NCBI RefSeq assembly: GCF_002366715.1
Contig: NZ_DFBS01000032.1
Span: 77,686 to 141,685, forward strand
Direction: 5' to 3'
DNA: 64,000 bases
DNA from: Halomonas sp. UBA3074
GTDB taxonomy: Bacteria; Pseudomonadota; Gammaproteobacteria; Pseudomonadales; Halomonadaceae
Part shown: positions 48,769 to 58,254 of the stretch, in pieces
How positions within the stretch are numbered: the first letter of the stretch is position 1
Layout of the letters: every line of letters begins with the position of its first letter
Made by a program: the position numbers and the translations under genes
The notes under the pieces: generated by a model
What the model was told of the DNA's origin: nothing
What the model saw: the letters and a program-made list of their open reading frames with translations, nothing else
Databases searched by the model: none

Positions 48769-49200
48769 ATGGCGCGTATTGATTTCTATATCCTGCCCGA
48801 TACTACGCTGGAAGCGCGCTTACAGTTCGCCTGCAAACTGGCCGAGACCATTTGGCGCAAAGGCTATCGCCTGCACTTGCACTGTGAAGACAAAGCCCTT
48901 GCCGAGCAGGCCGACAGCGCGCTGTGGAATTTCCGCCCTGATGCCTATTTACCCCACGCCCTGGAAGATAGCGAGATGGCTGCCAGCGTGCCGATCACGC
49001 TAGGCTGGCAGCAGTTGCCGGTGCCGACAGAAGAAACCGCGCTGCTTAATCTGCATCCCGATATTCCCGAAGGCGTGGAGCGCTATGCGCGCATTGCCGA
49101 AATCATCAACCAGCATCAGCAAGTGCTGGTCGCCAAACGCGCTTGCTGGCAGCGCTATAAAGAAATGGGCCATGAGGTCGTGCCGCATAAGTTGGGTTAA
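48769..49200 (+). CDS. holC: DNA polymerase III chi subunit
   Basis: HolC (143 residues) links the clamp loader of DNA polymerase III to single-strand binding protein. It has the family pattern: RIDFYILPDTTLEARLQFACKLAE, then KGYRLHLHCEDKALAEQADSALW, LPHALE and the late ARIAEIINQHQQVLVAKRACWQRYKEMGHEV (in part). GGAA lies before the ATG. Its usual neighbours pepA and valS are present in order but separated from it by ilvE and an MFS gene. Confidence 0.93.
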   Translation: MARIDFYILPDTTLEARLQFACKLAETIWRKGYRLHLHCEDKALAEQADSALWNFRPDAYLPHALEDSEMAASVPITLGWQQLPVPTEETALLNLHPDIPEGVERYARIAEIINQHQQVLVAKRACWQRYKEMGHEVVPHKLG

Positions 49201-49257
49201 AAAACCTACCTGTCCCGCAAGCTTCTAACAACGACAACTCAGCGGAAGAGACTCGAT

Positions 49258-50445
49258 ATGCCCGCAGCGCTGCTCACACGTTACCCGCTAGCCGTTATCG
49301 TCATCGCCCAGCTGTTCGGCACCTCGCTGTGGTTCAGTGTCAACGGCGTGGGGCTTGCGCTGCAGGAGGCCGTGGGCCTTAACGAAAGCGACTTAGGTCT
49401 GTTGACGATTGCCGTGCAAGCCGGGTTTATTACCGGCACCTTGGTGATTGCCACCACCGGCCTTGCTGACCGCGTTCGCGCCAGCCACCTGTTTGCGGTT
49501 TCCGCCGTGCTCGGCGCGCTGGTCAACGCCGCCTTTATTGGTATCGCCGAAAGCGTGACGCTGGCAGCCGTGGCGCGCTTTGCGACGGGGCTCTGCTTGG
49601 CGGGTATTTACCCGCTGGGCATGAAGCTGGTGGTGAGCTGGACACCTAGCCACGCGGGCGCCGCGCTGGGTTGGCTAGTGGGCATGCTGACACTGGGCAT
49701 CGCCTCGCCGCACTTGTTGCGCGGATTAACCCTGCACCTGCCCTGGCAGTGGCCGCTGCTGCTTGCCTCACTGTTAGCGCTGGTCGCCGCGCTGATGATA
49801 TTCAAGCTGGGCGTTGGCCCGCACCTCCCGGCGACCGCCAAAAGCGGGCGCCCCTGGGCCGGGCTGGCGGCCTTTAAACAGCCGCGCTTTCGGGCCGCCG
49901 CGCTGGGCTATTTCGGCCACTGCTGGGAGTTGTATGCGTTGTGGGCGCTGGTACCGTTTCTGGTCGCTAGGGAGCTGGAGCGTCTTGGCGCTGCGGACGG
50001 CGCCCAGCCCTGGCTAAGCTTTGCGGTCATCGCGCTCGGCTTGCCCGGCTGCGTATTGGCGGGCAAATGGAGCCGTCACATTGGCAGCGATCGCGTCGCC
50101 TGTTTGGCGCTGGCGGTATCTGGCACGCTGTGTCTGGTATATCCGCTACTGGGTAACGCTTCGCCTTGGTTATTGCTGGCCCTGTTGGGCGTATGGGGCG
50201 TCAGCGTCATTGCCGATTCCGCTCAATTTTCAGCACTGGCCTCGGCTACCGCGCCACCCGAGCGGCTGGGGGCAGCCTTGGCGATGATGAATGCTATCGG
50301 CTTCGGCTTGACCATCCCTTCTATTGCGCTGGTCACCGCCCTTTGGTCAAGCCAATCGCTCATGGTTATTTGGTGGCTATTGCCGGGCCCCATCCTCGGG
50401 CTACTCGCCATGCGCGGGTTTGCTGCTCATCACCATGCCTCTTAA
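49258..50445 (+). CDS. MFS transporter
   Basis: A 395-residue inner-membrane transporter with 12 hydrophobic segments. The N-terminal half shows LFGTSLWFSVNGVGLALQ and the loop 2-3 motif TGLADRVRASH, a variant of the GxLaDrxGxR signature. Loop 4-5 reads ARFATGLCLAGIYPLGMKL. The second half includes GYFGHCWELYALWALVPFL. Substrate is not identifiable; some relatives are annotated as nitrate/cyanate-type transporters on weak grounds. GGAAGAG precedes the ATG. It lies between holC and valS. Confidence 0.85.
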   Translation: MPAALLTRYPLAVIVIAQLFGTSLWFSVNGVGLALQEAVGLNESDLGLLTIAVQAGFITGTLVIATTGLADRVRASHLFAVSAVLGALVNAAFIGIAESVTLAAVARFATGLCLAGIYPLGMKLVVSWTPSHAGAALGWLVGMLTLGIASPHLLRGLTLHLPWQWPLLLASLLALVAALMIFKLGVGPHLPATAKSGRPWAGLAAFKQPRFRAAALGYFGHCWELYALWALVPFLVARELERLGAADGAQPWLSFAVIALGLPGCVLAGKWSRHIGSDRVACLALAVSGTLCLVYPLLGNASPWLLLALLGVWGVSVIADSAQFSALASATAPPERLGAALAMMNAIGFGLTIPSIALVTALWSSQSLMVIWWLLPGPILGLLAMRGFAAHHHAS

Positions 50446-50557
50446 ACGGTTGGTGCCCACAACGAACGTGAGTAGCACCTGACGTCCCAGGCACTCACGC
50501 TGTATACTCTCGCGCTATACATTTTCACATTTCTTGCCAGCTGTGAGCCGACTCTCC

Positions 50558-53404
50558 ATGGAAAAGACCTACCAACCCGAACAGATCGAAACCCGCTGGT
50601 ACGAACGCTGGGAGGCCGATAACCGTTTTGCACCCTCCGGCCAGGGCGTGCCTTTTTCGATCATGATTCCCCCGCCCAACGTCACCGGCAGCCTGCACAT
50701 GGGCCATGCGTTCCAGGACACCATCATGGATACCCTGACGCGCTGGAAACGTATGCAGGGCAACAATACCCTGTGGCAGGTAGGCACCGACCACGCCGGT
50801 ATCGCCACGCAAATGCTGGTAGAGCGTAAAATCGCCGCGGAAGAGGGTAAAACCCGCCACGATCTGGGCCGCGACGCCTTTATCGATAAAGTGTGGGAGT
50901 GGAAGCACGAATCCGGCGGCCATATTACCCGCCAACTGCGCCGCATGGGCGCCAGCGTTGACTGGTCGCGCGAGCGCTTCACCATGGACGACGGCTTCTA
51001 CAAAGCGGTGCAAGAAGTGTTCGTGCGTCTGCACGAAGAAAAGCTGATTTACCGTGGCAAGCGGTTGGTCAACTGGGACCCCACGCTGCACACCGCCATT
51101 TCTGATCTGGAAGTCGAAAACAAAGAGCAGCAAGGCAGCTTCTGGCACTTCCGCTATCCGCTGGCCGATGGCGTTAAAACGGCCGACGGTAAAGACTACG
51201 TGGTCGTGGCCACCACGCGCCCGGAAACCCTATTGGGCGATACCGGCGTGGCGGTCAACCCCGAAGACGGTCGCTACGCCTCGTTGGTCGGCAAGTTTAT
51301 CGAACTGCCGTTGGTGGGCCGTCGCATTCCTGTTGTGGCCGATGAGCACGCCGATATGGAGAAAGGCTCGGGCTGTGTGAAAATCACCCCTGCGCACGAC
51401 TTCAACGACTACGAAGTGGGCAAGCGCCAGAACCACCTGCTGATCAACGTCTTTTCTAAAGACGCCACCATCCTTGAAAGCGCCGAGATTTTCGATCTTA
51501 AAGGGCAGCCACAGCCCGATGAAGACGCCACGCTACCGGCCAAGTACGCAGGCCTTGACCGCTTTGACGCACGCAAGCAGATCGTGGCCGATATGGATGC
51601 CCTAGGCCTGCTGGAACAGGTAGAAGCCGTTAACAATACCCTGCCCTATGGCGACCGCTCCGGTGATGTCATCGAGCCGCTACTCACCGATCAGTGGTTT
51701 GTGGCCGTGGAGTCACTCGCCAAGCCTGCCATCGAAGCGGTGGAAAACGGCGACATCCAGTTCGTGCCTAAAAACTACGAAAACATGTACTTTGCCTGGA
51801 TGCGTGATCTGCAGGATTGGTGTATCTCACGCCAGCTGTGGTGGGGTCACCGCATTCCCGCCTGGTACGACGCCGAAGGCAATGTGTACGTTGCCCGCAG
51901 CGAAGCAGAGGCGCGCGAGAAGCACGCCCTTGAACCCGATGTCGTGCTGACACAGGACGAAGACGTACTCGACACCTGGTTTAGTTCGGGCCTGTGGACG
52001 TTTGGTACCTTAGGCTGGCCGGAAAAAACGCCGGAGCTTGAGACCTTTCACCCCTCCAGCGTGCTGGTCACCGGTTTTGACATCATCTTCTTCTGGGTGG
52101 CCCGGATGATCATGATGACCCTGAAGTTCACCAAGCAGGTGCCGTTTAAGACGGTTTACGTGCACGGCTTGGTACGCGACGGCCAGGGCCAGAAGATGTC
52201 CAAATCCAAGGGCAACGTGCTCGACCCTATCGACTTGATCGATGGGATTACGCTGGACGCGCTTCTCGACAAGCGCACCGGCAACATGATGCAGCCCAAA
52301 CAGGCCAAGGCGATTGCCAAAGCCACCAAGGATGAATTCAAGGACGGCATCGAAGCCCACGGCACCGACGCCCTGCGCTTTACGTTCCTCTCCCAGGCCA
52401 CCACCGGGCGCGATATCAAGTTTGATATGAACCGTCTGGATGGCTATCGCAACTTCTGCAATAAGCTGTGGAACGCCTCACGCTACGTGCTAATGAATGC
52501 CGAAGGCGAAGATTGCGGCACTAACGGCGACGAGGTTGAGCTTTCCTTGGCTGACCGCTGGATCATCTCGCAGCTACAGAAAACCGAAGCCCAGGTCACC
52601 AAGGCGCTGGATGAGTACCGCTTTGACCACGCCTCCCAAGCGCTGTACGAATTCATCTGGAACGAGTACTGCGACTGGTATTTGGAGCTCTCCAAGCCCG
52701 TGCTGTGGGACGAAAATGCCACGCCGGAGGCAAAGCGAGGAACGCGGCGCACGCTGGTGAGAGTGCTGGAGGTCATCCTGCGGCTTGCTCACCCGATGAT
52801 GCCGTATATTACTGAAGAGATCTGGCAGCGCGTCTCGCCACTCGCCGGGGTATTTATGGGTGACGGCGCGTCGATCATGCTCCAGGCTTGGCCAGAAGCC
52901 GATGAGAGTAAAATCGATGAACAGGCCAGCCTGGACATTGAGTGGCTCAAAGGCGTCATCATCGCCGTGCGCAACATCCGCGCCGAGATGAACATTGCCC
53001 CCGGCAAGCCCCTCGATGTGCTGTTGACCAAGGGTAAGCCCGAAGATGCCGAGCGCCTGGAGAGCAACCGCCGCTTCCTTTCCAAGCTCGCTAAACTGGA
53101 AAGTGTCACGTGGCTCGACAACCCTGACGATGCCCAGCTTTCAGCGACGCAGTTGGTGGGCGATATGGAAGTGCTGGTGCCGATGGCGGATTTGATCGAC
53201 AAAGACGCCGAAATGGCCCGCCTTGGCAAAGAGATCGAAAAGCAGGACAAGCTCATCGGCGGCATTGAGAAGAAACTCGGCAACGACGGCTTTATCGCCA
53301 AGGCGCCGGTCGCCGTAGTCGAAAAAGAGCGCGGCAAGCTCGCTGAGTTCCAAGCAGCTAAAAAGCTGCTGGAAGAGCAAAAAGCTAAGATTGAGTCGTT
53401 GTAG
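50558..53404 (+). CDS. valS: Valyl-tRNA synthetase
   Basis: ValRS (948 residues from the chosen start) charges tRNA-Val. Class I signatures are PPNVTGSLHMGHAF (HIGH-type, near residue 43) and GQKMSKSKGNVLDP (near 545). The CP1 editing domain, with TTRPETLLGDTGVAVNP, lies between. The C-terminal 70 residues form the ValRS coiled coil (KEIEKQDKLIGGIEKKL). ATG 50558 matches the conserved MEKTYQPEQIE start; a longer TTG frame begins at 50534. A strong terminator follows. Confidence 0.97.
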   Translation: MEKTYQPEQIETRWYERWEADNRFAPSGQGVPFSIMIPPPNVTGSLHMGHAFQDTIMDTLTRWKRMQGNNTLWQVGTDHAGIATQMLVERKIAAEEGKTRHDLGRDAFIDKVWEWKHESGGHITRQLRRMGASVDWSRERFTMDDGFYKAVQEVFVRLHEEKLIYRGKRLVNWDPTLHTAISDLEVENKEQQGSFWHFRYPLADGVKTADGKDYVVVATTRPETLLGDTGVAVNPEDGRYASLVGKFIELPLVGRRIPVVADEHADMEKGSGCVKITPAHDFNDYEVGKRQNHLLINVFSKDATILESAEIFDLKGQPQPDEDATLPAKYAGLDRFDARKQIVADMDALGLLEQVEAVNNTLPYGDRSGDVIEPLLTDQWFVAVESLAKPAIEAVENGDIQFVPKNYENMYFAWMRDLQDWCISRQLWWGHRIPAWYDAEGNVYVARSEAEAREKHALEPDVVLTQDEDVLDTWFSSGLWTFGTLGWPEKTPELETFHPSSVLVTGFDIIFFWVARMIMMTLKFTKQVPFKTVYVHGLVRDGQGQKMSKSKGNVLDPIDLIDGITLDALLDKRTGNMMQPKQAKAIAKATKDEFKDGIEAHGTDALRFTFLSQATTGRDIKFDMNRLDGYRNFCNKLWNASRYVLMNAEGEDCGTNGDEVELSLADRWIISQLQKTEAQVTKALDEYRFDHASQALYEFIWNEYCDWYLELSKPVLWDENATPEAKRGTRRTLVRVLEVILRLAHPMMPYITEEIWQRVSPLAGVFMGDGASIMLQAWPEADESKIDEQASLDIEWLKGVIIAVRNIRAEMNIAPGKPLDVLLTKGKPEDAERLESNRRFLSKLAKLESVTWLDNPDDAQLSATQLVGDMEVLVPMADLIDKDAEMARLGKEIEKQDKLIGGIEKKLGNDGFIAKAPVAVVEKERGKLAEFQAAKKLLEEQKAKIESL

Positions 53405-53426
53405 GCGCGGTTAATTAAGTTCGCTG

Positions 53427-53463
53427 AAACAGAAACGGCACCATTTAGGGGCCGTTTCTGTTT
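53427..53463 (+). terminator. Rho-independent terminator of valS
   Basis: AAACAGAAACGGC (53427-53439) and GCCGTTTCTGTTT (53451-53463) form a perfect 13-bp stem with an 11-base loop and a T-rich end, 23 bases after the valS stop. Confidence 0.88.
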
Positions 53464-53620
53464 GGCCCTCTCTGGTCGCGTAGCTAGGCCAACTCGAAGC
53501 CTAGCGAAGCTAACATGATGCTCCCCCATCTTAACCACTTTTTCTTACGAAACGTGTAAGGTCGGTAGCACCACGACCACTAAGTGGCATCGCTGATTCA
53601 GCAACGACATGGAAAGCTCT

Positions 53621-54664
53621 ATGCCAACACCGACTGAGGCGCGCTTAGAAGCGCTGAGGACCGAACTTGAGCAGGCCGGGATTGCGCACCGCGGTCTTGT
53701 GCCAATGGCGGATACCGGCCTGGCGCATGACCATGTCTGGGTGCATCGCCACGATGGTCATGACTGGGTAGCGCGGCTACCCAAACAGAGCCAGATGAAC
53801 CTGCCACCGGCTGAAAACCTTGCCTATCAGGCGGCCTGCTATCGCCGCTCAAGCCCAGGCGGGCATACGCCCACCCTGCATGACACCCTGCCGCCGAGCG
53901 AAGCATTACCGCGGGGCGGATTGCTGGTCGAGGCGATCCGTGGCCGCCAAGCCAACCTGCCGCAAGACCTCGCCGCTATCGCGGATGCCCTGGCCAGCTT
54001 ACACCGCCAACCGTTGCCCGCTAGCGAGGCGCAAGCCCCGCTGCTTGCGCCTGAAAACCCATGGCAGGCGATGGTGGAAGAGGTGCGCCAGCAGGCAAAC
54101 TGGCTAGCCGATGCTCAACTGGCCCGTAAAGTCACCCAGCGCATCAAGCAAGAGCTGGATCTCCTCCCGCCGCGTTTGAGCGATGAGACACCGACCCTGA
54201 TCAGTTTTGATACCCACCCTGGCAACTTTCTCATCCGCGAAGACGGCCGCGCGGTACTGGTGGACTTGGAGAAATGCCGCTACGGCCTGCCCGGGATCGA
54301 CCTTGCCCACACGTCGCTCTACACCTCGACCACCTGGGACCTCAGCAGTCAGGCCGTGCTAAGCCTCGATGAGGTGATTGGTTTTTACCGTCGCTGGCAA
54401 GCGACGATGGAGACGTCGCCCGATGTCGACACGCTGGTCGCCTGCCGTCGAGCGACCTGGCTGTGGTCGTTGACGTGGTGTGCCAAGTGGCGCGCCCAGC
54501 ATTTGAATGCTAAAGATGCTCAACAGCGCGGTGAAGACTGGTCAGCGGAACTCAGCGACCCAGCGGTCATCGACCATGTGCGTGACCGCGTGGAGCACTA
54601 CCTTTCGCTGCCGATCATTGACCACGTACACGGCGAGCTGCAGTGCTTGCAAGCCTCCCTATAA
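53621..54664 (+). CDS. APH/choline-kinase-like phosphotransferase
   Basis: A 347-residue kinase-like protein. The N-lobe is recognisable by VWVHRHDGHDWVARLP. The catalytic loop is ISFDTHPGNFLI near residue 200 (Brenner-type motif with Asp and Asn), and the metal-binding Asp is in VLVDLEKCRYGLPGIDLAH. This identifies the aminoglycoside phosphotransferase/choline kinase superfamily; the substrate is unknown. ATG 53621 was preferred because GGAAAG precedes it, 53609 being the alternative. It opens a co-directional run with an ABC transporter 31 bases downstream and likely acts on the transported compound or a derivative. Confidence 0.78.
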   Translation: MPTPTEARLEALRTELEQAGIAHRGLVPMADTGLAHDHVWVHRHDGHDWVARLPKQSQMNLPPAENLAYQAACYRRSSPGGHTPTLHDTLPPSEALPRGGLLVEAIRGRQANLPQDLAAIADALASLHRQPLPASEAQAPLLAPENPWQAMVEEVRQQANWLADAQLARKVTQRIKQELDLLPPRLSDETPTLISFDTHPGNFLIREDGRAVLVDLEKCRYGLPGIDLAHTSLYTSTTWDLSSQAVLSLDEVIGFYRRWQATMETSPDVDTLVACRRATWLWSLTWCAKWRAQHLNAKDAQQRGEDWSAELSDPAVIDHVRDRVEHYLSLPIIDHVHGELQCLQASL

Positions 54665-54695
54665 CGCTTTTATCTTCTCTTCGATGAGGTACGCG

Positions 54696-55928
54696 ATGCC
54701 AACTCACTATCTCCGTGCGGGAAAGCCCCTGAATGCTGCGCTTATCGCCACTCTGCTAGCCGTTGCGCTACCGGCCGTGGCCAACCCTGACCCAGCCGAC
54801 TGGCCCGGTGTCTTGGCAGAAGCCGAAGGCCAAACCGTTTACTGGAATGCCTGGGGTGGCGATACGCGCACCAACCGTTATATCGAGTGGGTAGCGCAAC
54901 AAATGCAGGCGCAGTATGGCATTGAGGTGGAACACGTAAAGCTGGACGACACCGGCAGCGCGGTGGCAAGGGTGTTGGCCGAAAAGCAGGCGGGCAACGA
55001 CGACGATGGCAGCATTGATCTGATCTGGATCAACGGTGAAAACTTTGCCGCAATGCGCGAAAGCGACCTGCTGTTCGGCCCCTTCGCCGAAGCGCTGCCC
55101 AACTTCGCCCTGACCAACGCCGCGGACAACCCCGAAGTGGTCACCGACTTTACCCTGCCCACCGAAGGCTTTGAGTCGCCGTGGGGCAAGGCACAAATCA
55201 CTTTCTATTACGACAGCGCCTACACCGAGTCACCACCCCAAAACATGCCGGCGCTGCTCACCTGGGCTCGAGCCAATCCCGGCCAGTTTAGCTATCCACG
55301 TATTCCTGACTTCACCGGCAGCACCTTCCTGAAGCAGGCGCTGATCGAATTGACTGAGCAGGATGAGGCACTTTATCAACCGGTGGCAGAGAGCGATTTC
55401 GAGGCGGTCACCGCGCCACTGTGGTCATACCTGGACGCGCTACATCCACACCTGTGGCGCAGCGGGCGCTCTTTCCCCGATTCTGGCCCAAACCTACGCA
55501 CACTGATGAGCGACGGCGAGCTGAGCCTGGGATTCTCGTTCTACCCCACTGATGCTGCCGTGGCGGTCATGGAGTATGAGCTACCCGACAGCGTGCGCAG
55601 CTACGTATTGGAAGCGGGCACGCTGGGTAACGTTCACTTTGTGGCAATCCCCTATAACTCCCCCCATCAAGCCGGCGCCATGGTGCTTGCCGACTTTTTG
55701 CTGTCGCCAGCGGCCCAGGCCGAAAAGCAGTCGCTGCCCATGTGGGGCGACCGCAGCGTGCTGGATATCGATCAGCTCGATACCGCTGATCAAGCCCGCT
55801 TTCAACAGGGCGAACGCCACCCGTCAGAGCTACCGGCGGACGCGCTTTCGAACACCTTACCCGAGCCCCACCCCAGTTGGATGACCGCCCTGCAAGACGC
55901 TTGGCTTGAGCGCTACGGCGTCAACTAA
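54696..55928 (+). CDS. ynjB: ABC transporter substrate-binding protein, YnjB-like
   Basis: A 410-residue periplasmic protein with a signal peptide (about residues 1-30, ending AVAN). The mature part has WNAWGGDTRTNRYIEWVAQQM, SAVARVLAEKQAGNDDDGSIDLIWINGENFAAMRE (seen in part) and WGKAQITFYYDSAYTESPPQN, the pattern of the E. coli YnjB family, distantly related to thiamine and iron binding proteins. GAGGT supports ATG 54696; a longer frame starts inside the kinase gene. The permease follows after three bases. The ligand of YnjB is not established. Confidence 0.85.
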   Translation: MPTHYLRAGKPLNAALIATLLAVALPAVANPDPADWPGVLAEAEGQTVYWNAWGGDTRTNRYIEWVAQQMQAQYGIEVEHVKLDDTGSAVARVLAEKQAGNDDDGSIDLIWINGENFAAMRESDLLFGPFAEALPNFALTNAADNPEVVTDFTLPTEGFESPWGKAQITFYYDSAYTESPPQNMPALLTWARANPGQFSYPRIPDFTGSTFLKQALIELTEQDEALYQPVAESDFEAVTAPLWSYLDALHPHLWRSGRSFPDSGPNLRTLMSDGELSLGFSFYPTDAAVAVMEYELPDSVRSYVLEAGTLGNVHFVAIPYNSPHQAGAMVLADFLLSPAAQAEKQSLPMWGDRSVLDIDQLDTADQARFQQGERHPSELPADALSNTLPEPHPSWMTALQDAWLERYGVN

Positions 55929-55931
55929 CGC

Positions 55932-57605
55932 ATGTTGCGACTGGCCCCGGCGTTCATCATCGCCTTGCTGGTACTTCCCGTTGGGGCGGGTTTACTCATG
56001 GTGTTGCTGCCGGCGTTCGGCTACCTTCCCGCACTCGGTGGCCATAGCGTTAGCCTAGCGCCCTGGCACATGCTTTTTTCTCAACCGGGACTTGGCCGTT
56101 CGGTCGCCGTCAGCTTTGCCAATGGTCTGGTCAGCACGGCAATGGCGCTGATGGTCGTGGTGCTGTTTCTGGCGGCCAGCCAGGGCACTTGGTTAGACCG
56201 CGCTATTCGGCGGCTGGTGTCACCGCTGCTGGCTATCCCCCATGCCGCCGTTGCGTTTGGCTTTGCCTTCTTGATTGCCCCTTCGGGCCTCATGGCCCGG
56301 CTGTTTTCCCCTGCGTTCACGGGCTGGGAGCGCCCACCGGATGTACTGATCATCAACGATCCCTGGGGGCTCTCTTTAATGGCGGGGCTGGTACTGAAAG
56401 AAGTGCCGTTTCTACTGCTGATGAGCTTGGCAGCGCTACCACAACTGGCCCCAGAAAAGCGTTTGATGCTGGCGCGGTCGCTGGGCTATGCGCCCACCAT
56501 CGCCTGGCTAAAAACCGTGCTGCCTTCGCTCTACCCGCTGATTCGCCTACCGGTGTACGCGGTGATCGCTTACGCCACCTCGGTAGTCGACATGGCGATG
56601 ATTCTCGGCCCCACGCTACCGCCTACGCTAAGCGTGTCGATTTTAAGCTGGTTTAACGACCCGGATATCAACCGCCGCTTTATGGCTTCGGCGGCCGCAG
56701 TGCTGCAACTGGGGGTGACGCTGGCAGCACTGTTATGCTGGTGGCTGCTGGAACAGCTGACGCGCAACCTGATGGCCCACTGGCTCACCAATGGCCACCG
56801 CCACCAGGGCGACGCTTTCTTGCGCACCGTGGGCCGCTGGGCGCTGCTGGTGTCGACGGGTACTGCGCTGGCCGCCCTGGTCGGGCTGGGGCTGTTTTCA
56901 GTGGCCGGTTTTTGGCGCTTTCCCGATCTTCTGCCGCAAATGTTTACCCTTGACCACTGGCAGCGAAGTGGCGCCATGCTGATCACGCCGCTGGTCAATA
57001 CCGCCCTGATTGGGCTTGTCGCGACAAGCCTTGCCACGGCCCTGGTACTGGCGACACTGGAAAACGAGCACCGCCAGCACCTAAAGCCCAAGCGCGCCCT
57101 GTGGCTGCTTTATCTACCGCTGCTAGTGCCACAGATCGCCTTTCTGTTTGGCCTGGTCGTGGCCGCGGAAAGCCTGAACATTCGCCCCCAGCTCGGCTTG
57201 GTGATCGCTGGCCACCTGCTGTTCGTGCTGCCTTATGTCTACCTGTCGCTTTCCGAGGCGTATCGGCGTCTGGATCCGCGCTGGCTGCAGGTGGCACGCT
57301 CATTGGGTGTTTCGCGTAGCGCGGCTTTTTGGCGGGTTCGTTTACCGTTACTGCTCGCACCGGTGTTAACCGCCTTTGCGGTGGGCTTGGCAATCAGTAT
57401 TGGCCAGTACTTGCCTACCCAATTGCTGGGTGCCGGGCGTGTGACCACCGTCACCACCGAGGCGGTGGCCCTGGCGTCGGGCAGTAACCGACGCTTGATT
57501 GGCGTGTGGGCGCTTGTGCAAGCGGGCCTGCCGCTGATTGGCTTTATGCTTGCCTTGGCGCTTCCCCGCTTTTTGGGCGTGGGGCGCCGTGAACTTTCGA
57601 CGTAA
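55932..57605 (+). CDS. ynjC: ABC transporter permease, fused two-domain YnjC-like
   Basis: A 557-residue inner-membrane protein with about 12 transmembrane segments, two fused permease units. Each has an EAA-type loop for contact with the ATPase: LARSLGYAPTIAWLKTVLPSLYP in the first half and VARSLGVSRSAAFWRVRLPLLL in the second. This single-chain arrangement and the length match E. coli YnjC and ThiP/FbpB permeases. It lies three bases after the binding protein and four before the ATPase. One chain would suffice for the membrane part. Confidence 0.88.
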   Translation: MLRLAPAFIIALLVLPVGAGLLMVLLPAFGYLPALGGHSVSLAPWHMLFSQPGLGRSVAVSFANGLVSTAMALMVVVLFLAASQGTWLDRAIRRLVSPLLAIPHAAVAFGFAFLIAPSGLMARLFSPAFTGWERPPDVLIINDPWGLSLMAGLVLKEVPFLLLMSLAALPQLAPEKRLMLARSLGYAPTIAWLKTVLPSLYPLIRLPVYAVIAYATSVVDMAMILGPTLPPTLSVSILSWFNDPDINRRFMASAAAVLQLGVTLAALLCWWLLEQLTRNLMAHWLTNGHRHQGDAFLRTVGRWALLVSTGTALAALVGLGLFSVAGFWRFPDLLPQMFTLDHWQRSGAMLITPLVNTALIGLVATSLATALVLATLENEHRQHLKPKRALWLLYLPLLVPQIAFLFGLVVAAESLNIRPQLGLVIAGHLLFVLPYVYLSLSEAYRRLDPRWLQVARSLGVSRSAAFWRVRLPLLLAPVLTAFAVGLAISIGQYLPTQLLGAGRVTTVTTEAVALASGSNRRLIGVWALVQAGLPLIGFMLALALPRFLGVGRRELST

Positions 57606-57609
57606 AGGG

Positions 57610-58254
57610 ATGACCGTGACTGCTACGCTTACCGCACCGCTACGCCTTGAGCAGGTTTCCATCGCCCTTGCAGGTCGCGAGCTGTTAGCGGTGGATGCCA
57701 CCATTGCCCCGGGCCAAGTGCTCACGGTGATGGGTCCTTCTGGCTCAGGGAAGTCCACTCTACTGGCGTATATTGCCGGTTTTCTTGACCGCGAATTTAC
57801 GGCCAGTGGTGGGGTGTGGCTGGGAGAACGTGACTTGTTGAACCGGCCTGCCGAGGCGCGCGGCATTGGTTTACTGTTTCAGGATCCGCTTTTGTTTCCT
57901 CACTTGAGTGTGGCGGGCAATTTGCGTTTTGGGCTACCGCGGCAAAGCAAGCATAAGCATCAACACGTCACGCAAGCCCTTGAACAGATAGGGCTAGCGG
58001 GGTTTGAAGAGCGCGACCCGGCCACGCTTTCCGGTGGCCAAAAAGCGCGCGTGGCCCTAATGCGCCTGCTGCTTTCCAAGCCCCAGGCGGTGCTGCTGGA
58101 CGAACCGTTTTCAAAGCTGGATACCGCGCTTCGCAAGGAGATGCGCTCGCTAGTGTTTAGCCAATTGCGTGATGCCGGCCTGCCTGCGCTGCTGGTCACC
58201 CACGACCATGCAGATGCGGACGCGGCGGGAGGGCCAGTCATTGCGCTCGGTTGA
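57610..58254 (+). CDS. ynjD: ABC transporter ATP-binding protein, YnjD-like
   Basis: A 214-residue ATPase with all functional motifs: Walker A GPSGSGKSTLLAYI near residue 41, Q-loop GLLFQDPLLFPHL, signature LSGGQKARVALMRLLLSKPQ, Walker B AVLLDEPFSKLD and H-loop LLVTHDHADAD. The short length without a C-terminal regulatory domain fits YnjD and ThiQ. ATG 57610 starts four bases after the permease; a longer frame from 57538 lies inside it. The stop overlaps the glycosyltransferase start by 14 bases, suggesting functional linkage. Confidence 0.92.
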   Translation: MTVTATLTAPLRLEQVSIALAGRELLAVDATIAPGQVLTVMGPSGSGKSTLLAYIAGFLDREFTASGGVWLGERDLLNRPAEARGIGLLFQDPLLFPHLSVAGNLRFGLPRQSKHKHQHVTQALEQIGLAGFEERDPATLSGGQKARVALMRLLLSKPQAVLLDEPFSKLDTALRKEMRSLVFSQLRDAGLPALLVTHDHADADAAGGPVIALG

